Shown here: positions 30,185 to 39,413 of the stretch, piece by piece
Numbering within the stretch: position 1 is the first letter of the stretch
Layout of the letters: each line of letters opens with the position of its first letter
Origin: DAIMZI01 sp036734025
GTDB taxonomy: Bacteria; Pseudomonadota; Alphaproteobacteria; Rhizobiales; Rhodomicrobiaceae
DNA length: 64,000 nucleotides
Assembly (NCBI GenBank): GCA_036734025.1
Contig: DAIMZI010000002.1
Span: 124,001 to 188,000 of the forward strand
Direction of reading: 5' to 3'
The notes under the pieces: model-generated
What the model was told of the DNA's origin: nothing
Database searches by the model: none
Seen by the model: only the letters and a program-made list of their open reading frames with translations
Position numbers and translations under genes: made by a program

Positions 30185-31753
30185 TTAACGCGCAGCGCTT
30201 CTGATCTCGCGCAGAAAGACGTCGTAGCCATACATGATGTGCATGAACAGATCATCGGCGGAACGGCGCGAGCCTTCCGCTGTCAGATGAATGTGGTTGG
30301 CAGCGGCCAGCGGCGGTGTGGCATGCACCCAGGCGTGAATGCCGCAAGGCCCGCCCATCACCTGGGACCAATCCCAGAAATGCGCCCCATGGCGGGCGCC
30401 GGCGCGCGCCAGAAGCTGGCGCACGGGGCGAAGGTTGAGCGGCGGATGCCAGTGCGCAAGGCGTGGGCTTTGCACGGCGATCTGCGCCATATAGTCGGCG
30501 CGCTCCTCCTGGCTGAGCGGGCGGCAGGCATCCGACCCCGAGGCGACACCCAGGGCAAATCTGGGCTTTGTCGCCACATCGGGCGGTCCGATCACAAGCA
30601 GCGAGGCGCGCGGCGCGGCGGCGCGCAGCCGCGCCAGCACTTCGTCCAGCCCGTCGTTATAAGCGCGCAGTTCAAGGCCGTCGCGGAATGCTTCGATGGT
30701 GCCGTACCCAAAGATGATGAGGTCGGGATCAAGCGATTTCAGATCGCCTTCGATAAGTGAGTCGCTCCAATCCTGAAGGGTCAGCGCCGTCGCGCCCGGA
30801 AGGCCGAGATTGACATAGCGCAGGCCCGCGCGGTCCATGCCGACCGCCCACGACAGCACGCGCACCATACCATCGCCTGCCGGGCGCAGGCTCAGTTCGC
30901 GGCTCGACCGGGCAAGGCGCACACGCTTCCAGCTCGGCTCGGCCTCGCGCGTCGACAATTGCTGCTCCTGACCATCGAGCGCGATCTTGACCGAGCCGCC
31001 ATCGGGCCCGGTCGCAAACGTGACCTCGGCCCAGTCAAAGGATGCCTGGGGACTGATCAGCTTGAGCGAGGCGTCGCTCGAACCCGCATCCGCGCGCACG
31101 CCGGTCAAGCCGAACGGACCCGCGTCACCGCGCACGCTGCTTGCCAGCGTCCACGGGCCTGAGCGCGAAACATCCAGACCGCGCACGCGAAACACGCCCG
31201 GCGCCATCAGGCCGCGCCCGGCATCGCCGAACCGTTTTTGAAAATGCGCCCGAAGTCCGGCCGAAAACCGATCAGCGGCAATATGGTCATCGCCCAGATG
31301 CACGATCGTGACCGGTCGTTCACGAGAGCCGGCATCCACCTCTGCCAGGCTTTCGAAGAAATGCTTCAGAGCGGTCTGGATGGGCACCGGAGCGATCGCG
31401 GGTTCGAACAGTTGCTCGTCGCCTTGCGTATCCGCGGCCGCCTCGCCGAGCGTTGCAGGACGAACCCGCGAGGGCGACGGCCCCGTGACCTCCGAGGGTA
31501 TGGAGGACGTTGCCGGCACGCCCGAGGCGGGCGCGAAGCCCAAATCGGTCTTGGCCGCGCGGTTGCTGGCCTGGCTCTCGCTGCTTGCGGAAAAGCCGAA
31601 CAGGCCGGCGCTTCGATTGGGTGCATCGCTACTGCCGGGCAGGCAGCCCGCCAGCCCAGCGACAAACGCAAAGCACGTCGCCGCTCCGGCAAGCCTTGCC
31701 AGTCTCACGCTCGGTCTGTTGCTGATGATGCGAACGGATGATGGACTGGTCAT
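30185..31753 (-). CDS. SGNH-fold lipoprotein with altered catalytic residues
   Basis: 522 residues from ATG 31753. Lipobox L34-A35-G36-C37 predicts an outer- or inner-membrane lipoprotein, followed by a disordered linker to about residue 140. The folded part follows the peptidoglycan O-acetyl esterase-like SGNH family with an inserted beta-sandwich (about 170-305): block I HLGDDH at 153-157, FGDAGRG, block III YGTIEA at 350-355, block V NHIHLT at 486-491. Relative to the usual GDSH, GTNE and DxxH, the nucleophile Ser is Asp156, the oxyanion Asn is Ile353 and the Asp is Asn486; His489 remains. The protein is therefore probably not an active esterase. It is followed by no gene on its strand and preceded by a second SGNH gene. 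Confidence 0.8.
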   Translation of the reverse strand: MTSPSSVRIISNRPSVRLARLAGAATCFAFVAGLAGCLPGSSDAPNRSAGLFGFSASSESQASNRAAKTDLGFAPASGVPATSSIPSEVTGPSPSRVRPATLGEAAADTQGDEQLFEPAIAPVPIQTALKHFFESLAEVDAGSRERPVTIVHLGDDHIAADRFSAGLRAHFQKRFGDAGRGLMAPGVFRVRGLDVSRSGPWTLASSVRGDAGPFGLTGVRADAGSSDASLKLISPQASFDWAEVTFATGPDGGSVKIALDGQEQQLSTREAEPSWKRVRLARSSRELSLRPAGDGMVRVLSWAVGMDRAGLRYVNLGLPGATALTLQDWSDSLIEGDLKSLDPDLIIFGYGTIEAFRDGLELRAYNDGLDEVLARLRAAAPRASLLVIGPPDVATKPRFALGVASGSDACRPLSQEERADYMAQIAVQSPRLAHWHPPLNLRPVRQLLARAGARHGAHFWDWSQVMGGPCGIHAWVHATPPLAAANHIHLTAEGSRRSADDLFMHIMYGYDVFLREIRSAAR

Positions 31754-31886
31754 GTTTACGCAGATACCCCCATGAAGCAAAACAAGAAACGCACACCGAC
31801 GCCAGTGCCGCAGAAGCCGGATTTTCAGATCGAAAGCCGCAGGAGAAGCCTTGCCCAGCGCGGGCCGCGATTGACACCCGGACGTG

Positions 31887-33101
31887 CTAGCCGCCGGGCC
31901 AGGCATAGTCGTCCACACGGCCCTCGCGCGCGTTGAGCTTGTCGCCCTGAATGAGCACACGGTAATAGAGCCGCTGGGACAAAGGCGCCTGCTGACGCGC
32001 GCTTTGCAGGCTTAGCGCATCTGCCGGTGAGATCGTCGCAAGCGCTGTCAGCCCGTCGCCGATATCTGCTGCCAGCAACTCGCCCGTCGGAGAATAGTCG
32101 GAATAGGAAAAGTCGCGGCGCCTGCTCTGGGTTGGTGCCGACGAACCGGGCGCGCCGCTTTCCGAGGCCCGCGTCTCATCGCTCGGCTCAGGCCCGCCAT
32201 CTTCCTGATCCGGCGTTGGCGTCCGGCGCGTGTCGGCCTCGCGCCCACGCCCATCCTCCAGACCGCGCGCAACGAGCTGCTGCTGGGTCTCATCGCCATC
32301 GAGCGGGATTGAGCGTTCCCGCCGGGCCGCCGCCAGGTCGCGCTTGATGACAGTCTCGACATAATTCGCCAGCTTGGCGTTGCCATCGGCGGTGAAACCA
32401 ACGCCGTTGCCCTCGCGCAGACGCTTGGTCACACCGCTCACATCGGGTCCGAAGGCGCTGTAATTGCCGAATTGATCGACGAAGCTGTTCCAGGTCTCGA
32501 TATATTTGACGCCGCCCAGATAAGTGCGCTCGCGGATGATCTGGTTGATCGCCTCGACCGCGACGGCCTGCTCCGGATCAGCGACCACCGGCAGGCCAAC
32601 CCAGTATACCGCCACTTTCGCCTCGGTCAGCCGCTTGACAATATCCTCGACACGCAGGGCATAGGCCTGCGCCCATTCGGGCGTTGCGAACCTGATCAGG
32701 CCGTCAGCGGTGCGAATGCTGCGCTGATCATTGATGCCGATCATGACCACGGCGATATGGATGTCGTTGGCTTTCAGCAGATTGGCGACACGCCTCGACC
32801 AGTCGAAACTATCGGGCCGGGTCAGGCCGCTGCCATTGTTGGTCTCGGCGGTGATCTTGATGGCGAGGCTTGATTCCAGTGCGCTGGAAAGCCCTGTCGC
32901 CAGCCCGCTGGCAAGCGAGTCGCCCAGGACGAACAGATTATATTGCTCGCCGTCGGGGAACGGGTTGATGTAGCTGCGCGCCCAGGTGAGATCGTCCTGA
33001 GCGCGGGCGACCGGCGCGGGCGCGAGGACGACAAGACCCAGCACTGCGGCAAGCAGCACACGCATCGTGACGCAGCCGCGCATGCGGGCAAGGGTCCTCA
33101 T
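31887..33101 (-). CDS. DUF459 SGNH-fold exported protein lacking the Asp/His pair
   Basis: 404 residues from ATG 33101; starts at 33083, 33065 or 33146 are possible and none has a strong ribosome site. Signal peptide ends near ARAQ. Block I VLGDSLASGL (S62) and block III IGINDQR (N124) are intact, and SGLTRPDSFDW is the DUF459 pattern. In the last block the usual DGIHFT is N232-G-V-G235-F-T, so both catalytic Asp and His are missing; codons AAC and GGT were checked in the sequence. A disordered Glu/Asp/Ser-rich region (about 270-345) precedes the C-terminus. Same strand as its SGNH neighbour, 133 bases apart. Confidence 0.82.
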   Translation of the reverse strand: MRTLARMRGCVTMRVLLAAVLGLVVLAPAPVARAQDDLTWARSYINPFPDGEQYNLFVLGDSLASGLATGLSSALESSLAIKITAETNNGSGLTRPDSFDWSRRVANLLKANDIHIAVVMIGINDQRSIRTADGLIRFATPEWAQAYALRVEDIVKRLTEAKVAVYWVGLPVVADPEQAVAVEAINQIIRERTYLGGVKYIETWNSFVDQFGNYSAFGPDVSGVTKRLREGNGVGFTADGNAKLANYVETVIKRDLAAARRERSIPLDGDETQQQLVARGLEDGRGREADTRRTPTPDQEDGGPEPSDETRASESGAPGSSAPTQSRRRDFSYSDYSPTGELLAADIGDGLTALATISPADALSLQSARQQAPLSQRLYYRVLIQGDKLNAREGRVDDYAWPGG

Positions 33102-33338
33102 GGAGCACCGTGTGATGATGGAAACCAGCCGGACGCTTGTGCTCATTGCGTGAAAACCACACTCATTATCGCATTGTCCCCGCCTGCATCCCACCTCGGC
33201 GCCGTCATCCCCGGTGCGCTGGCGATGCCGCGCAGGCTGATGGCGTTTCATAACCTGCGGACGATAAAGTATCGCGCTCAAATTTGCGATAAATTCGACA
33301 AGTCCGCAAAAGACCGGGGTTGCCCCCGCGCTTCCTGG

Positions 33339-34670
33339 TCATCCCGCATTGGCGCCGCGGATCAATTCCAGCAGTTCCTTGGTCGCAAAGCCATCCGGCG
33401 TCATCTGGCGTGAGCGCTGGAAGGCGCGAACCGCCGCGCGCGTCTTCGGTCCGATCATGCCATCTACGTTGCCATCGAGAAAACCCATTCCCGCGAGCAA
33501 TCTCTGCAACTCTTCGCGTTCACCGCGTGCAAGCGGGGTGGCATCGCGTGGCCAGGGCTGGACGATCGGCCCGACACCCAGCAGCCTGTCGGCGAGATGG
33601 CCCACCGCCAGCGCGTAGGATGTGGAATTGTTGTAGCGCTTGATGACGTTGAAATTGGCAATGGTGAGGAAGGCGGGGCCGCGTGCCCCGGCAGGCACGA
33701 TCAGCGTGGCGCGGTCAGCAGGCCGGGGAAACGGACGTCCGTTGGGGCGCGTTATGCCGAGCCGCGCCCATTCGGATAGCGTCTTTTCGGTACGGTCATC
33801 CGCCAGACCATAGTCGAACCCCTCGGGCAATACCGCCTCATAGCCCCATGTCTCGTCGCTGCGCCAGCCCTTTTCACGGAAGAAATTGGCTGTGGAGGCC
33901 AGCGCGTCGGAAATGCTGCGCCAGATGTCGCGTTTGCCATCGCCGGTAAAATCGACAGCAAGCTGCTTGTAGGTGGTGGGGATGAATTGGGTGTGGCCCA
34001 TCGCGCCTGCCCAGGAGCCCTTCATGTTCTCTGGCTCGATATCGCCATTCTGCAATATTTCGAGCGCGGCCAGAAGCTGAACGCGGCCGAAATCGCGACG
34101 CTCGCCTGTGTAGGCCAGTGTCGCCAGCGATCTGATCACATACTTGTTGCCCGTAAATGAGCCATAGCTGGTTTCGATCCCCCAGATGGCCGCCACATAA
34201 TAGCGGCTGACGCCGTATTTTTCCTCGATCGCGTCGAAAATGGGCTTGTGGCGCGAGAGCATGGCCTGGCCGTTGCGGATACGCGCGGTCGATACGGCGC
34301 TGCCCAGATATTCCCATACGGGGCGCACGAATTCCGGCTGATGTTCCGACAGGCGGATGATTTCGGGATCAGGCGTCACGCCATTGAATGCGCGTCGAAA
34401 AAGGGCTTCGGAGACGCCACGCGAGCGCGCCTCGGGCCACAACTGCTCCACCCAGGCGGCGAAGGCGGCTTCGTCCTGCGCCTGCCCTGGCGCAGCCGAG
34501 AGCGCCATCAGACCGAGCGCCAGCAGCCCGGCGATCGCCAGATCGGTCTTGCGCGGCTGCGCGGATGCAGGTGCGGTGGGTTTTTTCGGAGCAGAGGGCA
34601 GCACGATCGGCAGGAGCTTGAAAGGTCTGTCACTTCTGTTCATCAGGCCCATTTCCGTCTTCGTGTTCAC
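33339..34670 (-). CDS. Lytic murein transglycosylase, MltB type
   Basis: 443 residues. Cleaves the MurNAc-GlcNAc bond to give 1,6-anhydro ends. N-terminal signal or anchor around residues 43-64, transglycosylase domain with catalytic E166 in IWGIETSYGS, the substrate segments MKGSWAGAMGHTQFIP and NVIKRYNNST, and a C-terminal peptidoglycan-binding domain 1 (about 375-440, GNVDGMIGPKTRAAVRAFQ). The start is GTG 34670 behind TAAGG, with ATGs at 34652 and 34643 as alternatives. It stands upstream of the two SGNH genes on the same strand and divergent to the LysM gene. Confidence 0.93.
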   Translation of the reverse strand: MNTKTEMGLMNRSDRPFKLLPIVLPSAPKKPTAPASAQPRKTDLAIAGLLALGLMALSAAPGQAQDEAAFAAWVEQLWPEARSRGVSEALFRRAFNGVTPDPEIIRLSEHQPEFVRPVWEYLGSAVSTARIRNGQAMLSRHKPIFDAIEEKYGVSRYYVAAIWGIETSYGSFTGNKYVIRSLATLAYTGERRDFGRVQLLAALEILQNGDIEPENMKGSWAGAMGHTQFIPTTYKQLAVDFTGDGKRDIWRSISDALASTANFFREKGWRSDETWGYEAVLPEGFDYGLADDRTEKTLSEWARLGITRPNGRPFPRPADRATLIVPAGARGPAFLTIANFNVIKRYNNSTSYALAVGHLADRLLGVGPIVQPWPRDATPLARGEREELQRLLAGMGFLDGNVDGMIGPKTRAAVRAFQRSRQMTPDGFATKELLELIRGANAG

Positions 34671-34911
34671 TTCGCCTTAGGCGCTAGAAGAGTCTTAGCG
34701 GCTGATACGGATCCGCTCAACCCCAAGGTCACGATTGCGCATGATCTCGCGCACGGCGCGGCGCTGGACCGAGCGGCGGCATGAGGGAAAAATTAACTAA
34801 CAAACCATCAATGACCCCTCGCAAATTCGATCTTAATTTTCGCTTCACCTTCGCTCGTCACGATTTGGCGCAGGCGTTCTTTTCGCATTTGCAGAAAGGT
34901 TAAGTGGCACC

Positions 34912-37128
34912 ATGACGAGCGGATCGAGCCGTTGGCGGGCGCTCAGTGCAGCGATCGGGGGCGCGGCACTGGCATCATTGTATCTGTCTGGCACGGGCGC
35001 GCTGGCTCAGTATTACCAGCGTGACAGCCAAGCCGGCTATCACGAGGTCGCCCCTGGCGAAACCATGTTTCGCATTGCCGGGCGATATGGTGTCACGGTG
35101 GAGAGCCTCGCGGCGGTCAACGGGATCACCGATCCGCGCACATTGCGGGTCGGCCAGAAGCTCGTGATACCCGATGGCGCCAGCTTCGTGCAGCCCACCC
35201 CCGATCACACCGCCAGCCTGGCGCGTCATGAGCCCTACCGCGATGAGCGCGCCATGCGTGTGCATGAGGCCCCCCGCGAAAGCTGGCGCCGGAGGCCGCC
35301 GCGCGCCGCCGATCATGCCGTTGATCCCTATCATCGCGCAGAAGCGCATGACGATGAGGACGGCGAGCATGATCATGCCGATGATTCGCGATATATGCAC
35401 AGCCACAGCGAACGTCGCGAAACCGACGCCGCGCCGGCCGAAGAGAGCTATTCAGCGCTGAGCCCGCCAATTCCGTCGCGCTCGGCCCGCCGCGAGGCGC
35501 GGCCCCATGTGCGTCCGGACGCGGCCGCACGCCTGCGCGATCCCGAGGATTCCAAGCGCGACCACACCCCCTTGCGCGCTGGCCCGCAAGACCTTGCGCG
35601 GCTCGCAGCCACCATGATCGAGCCCGCGCGAGCGGCTGAAGGCGGCGCGCTCGATAGCGAAATGCCGGCCGGCTACACGATCCTGGCCGAACTGATCGCC
35701 CTTGATCTGGGTGCCGGCGGGACGCGCGCGGGCGTTCCGGCGCTCGATCTCGGCCCGGTCTACGGGGACGGGCCGGCAGACGCGCCACATCTTTATGCCT
35801 ATCCCTATCTGCGCCACGGCGAGCTTTTGACAGGGCGCGGACCGCAGGCGCGTCATGATCTGCCGGTCGACCGGCGTACGGGCATTCACCCGGCAAGCGA
35901 GGCCGATCCTCTGGTGCAGCAATTGGTGAGCGCCTTCATCGCCCTGCATAACCGCGCCATCGACATGCTCATCGACCGCCACCTCAATGATGACCGGCGC
36001 CGCTATTGCCGGCGCGAGTGCACGAATGTCGAACTCGCAGCCGCGCTGCCCACCAGCAAGCAGGCGCTGCTGTTCGAGGACGCGCGCGAGAGCGTCATCC
36101 ATTATTATCACCGCGTCATCGTGGAGGATTATCTGCCCCGCCTGGTCGGCGATGAGCGCGCCCGCGACATCCTCATCAATGGCCGCGACTTCTATTTTCC
36201 CGGCGGCTTCCGGCGCGATGACGGCGAGACGCAAAGTCCGGTCCTGCCGTCTTCATTCGCGCAGGCCGCGTTTTTCTACCGCATGAGCCAGTTGCGCGAG
36301 ACCTATGTCCTGCGCGAGGGCGTCCGTGCGAGCCTGCGCCAATTGGCAATGGACGTGACAGCGGACCGGCGCCGGCCGACCCGGCTTCACCGCGAAGATC
36401 TGATCGACTGGCGCTATTTCCTGGATATCACCGCAACGCCGCCGGAAGGCTTCAACTTCGCCCGGCGTATCGACCCGCTGCTGGCGCCCGCCCTGCATGA
36501 AGGGGCGCGCGTCCCGGTGGCCGCCGACATCATGGCGCGCGGCGCAACCGCCCGCCTGCCTGCTGGACAGGATGTGGCGCAACAGGTGCTGCCCGCCCTG
36601 CGCCGGCGCGGTGTGCTGAACATGTGGGATGCCCCGCAAGAGGCGCGCGGCGAAGATTACTGGCGCGCCTTCCTGATGGCTCCGGACCGGGCAACCAGCG
36701 ATATCCTGGGGCGCGTCGGCACGCCGGTCTGGTACTATATTCTGGAGGAAGCCTACCGCTTTGGCGCAGCCACCGAATTCCGCGCCGATACAGAAGCCTA
36801 TGCCCATGCGGCGGTGGATGAGCGGCGCTATGCCTCAGCCGCGCCCGGCGTACCGCGCGCATACAGCCACCGCGCCGCGGGCAACGGCCATACGCTCGGC
36901 CCGGTTGGCAGCGTCATTGTCGGCGAGGTGCTCGTCGGGTTGGTCGAGCATTACGGCATCTCGACCGGGCGCGGCCTCGCCTTCCGGCCGCCGATCGAGA
37001 CCAGCATCTATGGCGAGCGCGGCAAGTTCGGCCTCACCCGGGTGCGCAGCGCGCGCGGTGCTCTTGGCGAACGTTACCTGATGCGCAATCTCATCATCGA
37101 CGCCGGTCTGGCTGGCCCGCTGCGCTGA
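34912..37128 (+). CDS. LysM protein with a heme-peroxidase (animal type) fold lacking heme-site residues
   Basis: 738 residues, signal peptide about 1-32. A LysM peptidoglycan-binding domain spans about 43-88 (YHEVAPGETMFRIAGRYGV), then a His/Asp/Arg-rich linker to about 235. The rest matches the bacterial branch of animal heme peroxidases: LDLGPVYG, ALHNRAIDML (344-353), HYYHRVIVEDYLPR, DWRYFLDI, LPAGQDVA, TPVWYYIL and GPVGSVIVGEVLVGL. Key residues are changed: in the distal motif QFIDHD the site reads ELIALD (260-265), placing Leu264 at the His; the catalytic Arg position is Ala328 or a neighbour; the proximal RFGHS motif reads FYRMS, placing Met458 at the His. It is likely a non-catalytic wall-binding protein, although Met could still ligate heme. 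Confidence 0.78.
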   Translation: MTSGSSRWRALSAAIGGAALASLYLSGTGALAQYYQRDSQAGYHEVAPGETMFRIAGRYGVTVESLAAVNGITDPRTLRVGQKLVIPDGASFVQPTPDHTASLARHEPYRDERAMRVHEAPRESWRRRPPRAADHAVDPYHRAEAHDDEDGEHDHADDSRYMHSHSERRETDAAPAEESYSALSPPIPSRSARREARPHVRPDAAARLRDPEDSKRDHTPLRAGPQDLARLAATMIEPARAAEGGALDSEMPAGYTILAELIALDLGAGGTRAGVPALDLGPVYGDGPADAPHLYAYPYLRHGELLTGRGPQARHDLPVDRRTGIHPASEADPLVQQLVSAFIALHNRAIDMLIDRHLNDDRRRYCRRECTNVELAAALPTSKQALLFEDARESVIHYYHRVIVEDYLPRLVGDERARDILINGRDFYFPGGFRRDDGETQSPVLPSSFAQAAFFYRMSQLRETYVLREGVRASLRQLAMDVTADRRRPTRLHREDLIDWRYFLDITATPPEGFNFARRIDPLLAPALHEGARVPVAADIMARGATARLPAGQDVAQQVLPALRRRGVLNMWDAPQEARGEDYWRAFLMAPDRATSDILGRVGTPVWYYILEEAYRFGAATEFRADTEAYAHAAVDERRYASAAPGVPRAYSHRAAGNGHTLGPVGSVIVGEVLVGLVEHYGISTGRGLAFRPPIETSIYGERGKFGLTRVRSARGALGERYLMRNLIIDAGLAGPLR

Positions 37129-37161
37129 AGACCTGCATGCCGAGACCATTTCAGGCAAAGC

Positions 37162-39075
37162 TCAGGCCGACAGGCCGTGGGTGCGCAGCGTTTCCCTGAT
37201 CTCATCAAGGATAGCCGGATCATCGATGGTCGCGGGCATGCGGTATTCCTCGCCATCAGCGATCTTGCGCATGGTGCTGCGCAAGATCTTGCCCGAGCGG
37301 GTCTTGGGCAGCCGCTTGACAGCGAAGGCCAGCTTGAACGCGGCAACCGGTCCTATCTCGTCGCGCACCATCTTGATGACCTCGGCGACGACCTCATCGG
37401 GGTCGCGGCTGACGCCCGCATTGAGCACGAAGAACCCGGCCGGCACCTGGCCCTTTATGGGATCGGCGATGCCGACCACGGCGCACTCCGCGACATCGGG
37501 ATGATTGGCGATCACCTCTTCCATGCCGCCTGTCGACAGCCGGTGGCCGGCCACATTGATGATGTCATCGGTGCGCGCCATGACGAACACATAGCCGTCT
37601 TCGTCCACGAAACCGGCATCACCGGTCTTGTAGTAGCCGGGATAATCGCTCAGGTAGGAATTGCGGAAACCCTCATCATTGTTCCACAAGGTCGGCAGAC
37701 AGGACGGCGGCAGCGGCAGTCTGATACAGATCGAGCCGGTCTGACCGGCGGGCATCTCCTTGCCCATCTCGTCCAGCACCCGGACATCGTATCCCGGCAT
37801 GGGAACAGTCGGCGAGCCGTATTTCACCGGCAGCATGCCCAGCCCGACCGGGTTTCCGGCAATCGCCCACCCGGTTTCGGTCTGCCACCAATGGTCGATC
37901 ACCGGCACCTTCAACTTTTGCTCGGCCCATTTCACCGTGTCTGGGTCGGCGCGCTCGCCCGCCAGAAACAGCGTGCGCAAGCTCGACAGATCGTAATGCC
38001 TGACCAATTCGCCCATGGGGTCGTGCTGCTTGATGGCGCGAAACGCCGTCGGCGCGGTGAACAGGGCTGCCACCTTGTGCTCGGCGATCACGCGCCAGAA
38101 GGCGCCGGCATCAGGGGTGCCGACCGGCTTGCCTTCATACATGATGGTGGTGCAGCCGTGCAAAAGCGGGGCATAGATGATGTAGGAATGACCGACGACC
38201 CAGCCGACATCTGAGGCCGCCCAGAACACCTCGCCGGGGTCGATCCCGTAATGGTTCTTCATCGACCATTTGAGCGCGACCATGTGGCCGCCATTGTCGC
38301 GCACGACGCCCTTGGGGATGCCGGTGGTGCCCGAGGTATAGAGGATGTAAAGCGGGTCGGTGGCCGCGACCGGCTGACAATCGGCGCTCAGGCCGGCTGA
38401 ACGGGCTTTTTCCACCAGAGCGCGCCAGTCATGATCACGCCCGGCGAAAAGCGTCGCGCCGGCCTGCTCACGCTGGAGGATGAGCGTTCCCGCCGGCTTG
38501 TGGGTGGCATGGGCGATGGCGCTGTCGATAAGCGGCTTGTAGGCGACGATGCGCCCCGGCTCGATGCCGCATGATGCCGACACGATCAGTTTCGGCCTGG
38601 CGTCGTCGATCCGCGTGGTCAGTTCATGCGCGGCAAATCCACCGAACACCACCGAATGGATCGCGCCGAGGCGCGCGCAGGCGAGCATGGCGATCGCGGC
38701 TTCGGGGATCATCGGCATGTAGATCAGCACCCGGTCGCCGCGCCCCACGCCAAGCCCTCGCAGCACGGCCGCGAACACGGCCACTTCATCGCGCAATTGG
38801 CGATAGCTCAGCACCCGCTGGCTTTGCGTCATGGGGCTGTCATGGATCAGGGCCGGCTGATCGGGGCGCGTGGCGATGTGGCGATCAACACAGTTGTGGC
38901 AGGTGTTGCACTCAGCACCGACGAACCAGCGGCCATAGACGCCGGCATCAGCATCAAATATGCGCTCGGCCGGCTTGAACCAGTCGATCTCGCGGGCCGC
39001 TTCGGACCAGAATCCTTGCGGATCATCTTTCCAGCGGCGGTAGGTTTGCGCATAGCGGCTGGCCGATTGTTCCAT
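37162..39075 (-). CDS. prpE: Propionyl-CoA synthetase
   Basis: 637-residue acyl-CoA synthetase converting propionate, and probably acetate or acrylate, to the CoA thioester. Features: the early cysteine segment GAECNTCHNCVDRH, the ATP loop YTSGTTGIPKGVVRDNGGH, the PrpE-specific EPGRIVAYKPLIDSAI, DHWWQTETGW, and the C-terminal TRSGKILRSTMRKI lysine, which is the usual acetylation site. The combination distinguishes PrpE from Acs. Convergent with the LysM gene, 33 bases apart. Confidence 0.92.
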   Translation of the reverse strand: MEQSASRYAQTYRRWKDDPQGFWSEAAREIDWFKPAERIFDADAGVYGRWFVGAECNTCHNCVDRHIATRPDQPALIHDSPMTQSQRVLSYRQLRDEVAVFAAVLRGLGVGRGDRVLIYMPMIPEAAIAMLACARLGAIHSVVFGGFAAHELTTRIDDARPKLIVSASCGIEPGRIVAYKPLIDSAIAHATHKPAGTLILQREQAGATLFAGRDHDWRALVEKARSAGLSADCQPVAATDPLYILYTSGTTGIPKGVVRDNGGHMVALKWSMKNHYGIDPGEVFWAASDVGWVVGHSYIIYAPLLHGCTTIMYEGKPVGTPDAGAFWRVIAEHKVAALFTAPTAFRAIKQHDPMGELVRHYDLSSLRTLFLAGERADPDTVKWAEQKLKVPVIDHWWQTETGWAIAGNPVGLGMLPVKYGSPTVPMPGYDVRVLDEMGKEMPAGQTGSICIRLPLPPSCLPTLWNNDEGFRNSYLSDYPGYYKTGDAGFVDEDGYVFVMARTDDIINVAGHRLSTGGMEEVIANHPDVAECAVVGIADPIKGQVPAGFFVLNAGVSRDPDEVVAEVIKMVRDEIGPVAAFKLAFAVKRLPKTRSGKILRSTMRKIADGEEYRMPATIDDPAILDEIRETLRTHGLSA

Positions 39076-39248
39076 GGCGGATACGCTCCCAGGAGGATTA
39101 TTGTTGTTGGCGACAAATGTCCCACAGCCTCACAGACGAGGCGGTCAAGTCATCCGGCGGTATTCTGGGAGCGAAGGGGCAAGCTTGGCAAGAGCCGCGA
39201 TGCATCAGCTGCGACGGTGGAACCGGCTTTCAGCCTACAGATGCGGCC

Positions 39249-39413
39249 TTACAGGCAGAAGAAGCCCGCAAGGCTGGTGGACATATCGAGCAGTATGGCA
39301 TTGCCGCGCGCCAGCCACAGGCCCGCCGCGCCGACGATGAGCGCGCCGACAACCGCGGCAGCGCCCAGCATCATCATGAAGCGCGTCTTGTCCCTGAGGT
39401 CTATGTCGCTCAT
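39249..39413 (-). CDS. 54-residue membrane protein translationally coupled to the MFS gene
   Basis: Starts at ATG 39413, overlapping the MFS stop by four bases (ATGA). A short charged N-terminus (MSDIDLRDKTRF) precedes one clear membrane helix (about 13-38) and a second hydrophobic stretch at the C-terminus ending AGFFCL. It is too short for any family I recognise. The overlap indicates it is translated with the transporter and may be an accessory subunit; this is inference from position. Confidence 0.6.
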   Translation of the reverse strand: MSDIDLRDKTRFMMMLGAAAVVGALIVGAAGLWLARGNAILLDMSTSLAGFFCL

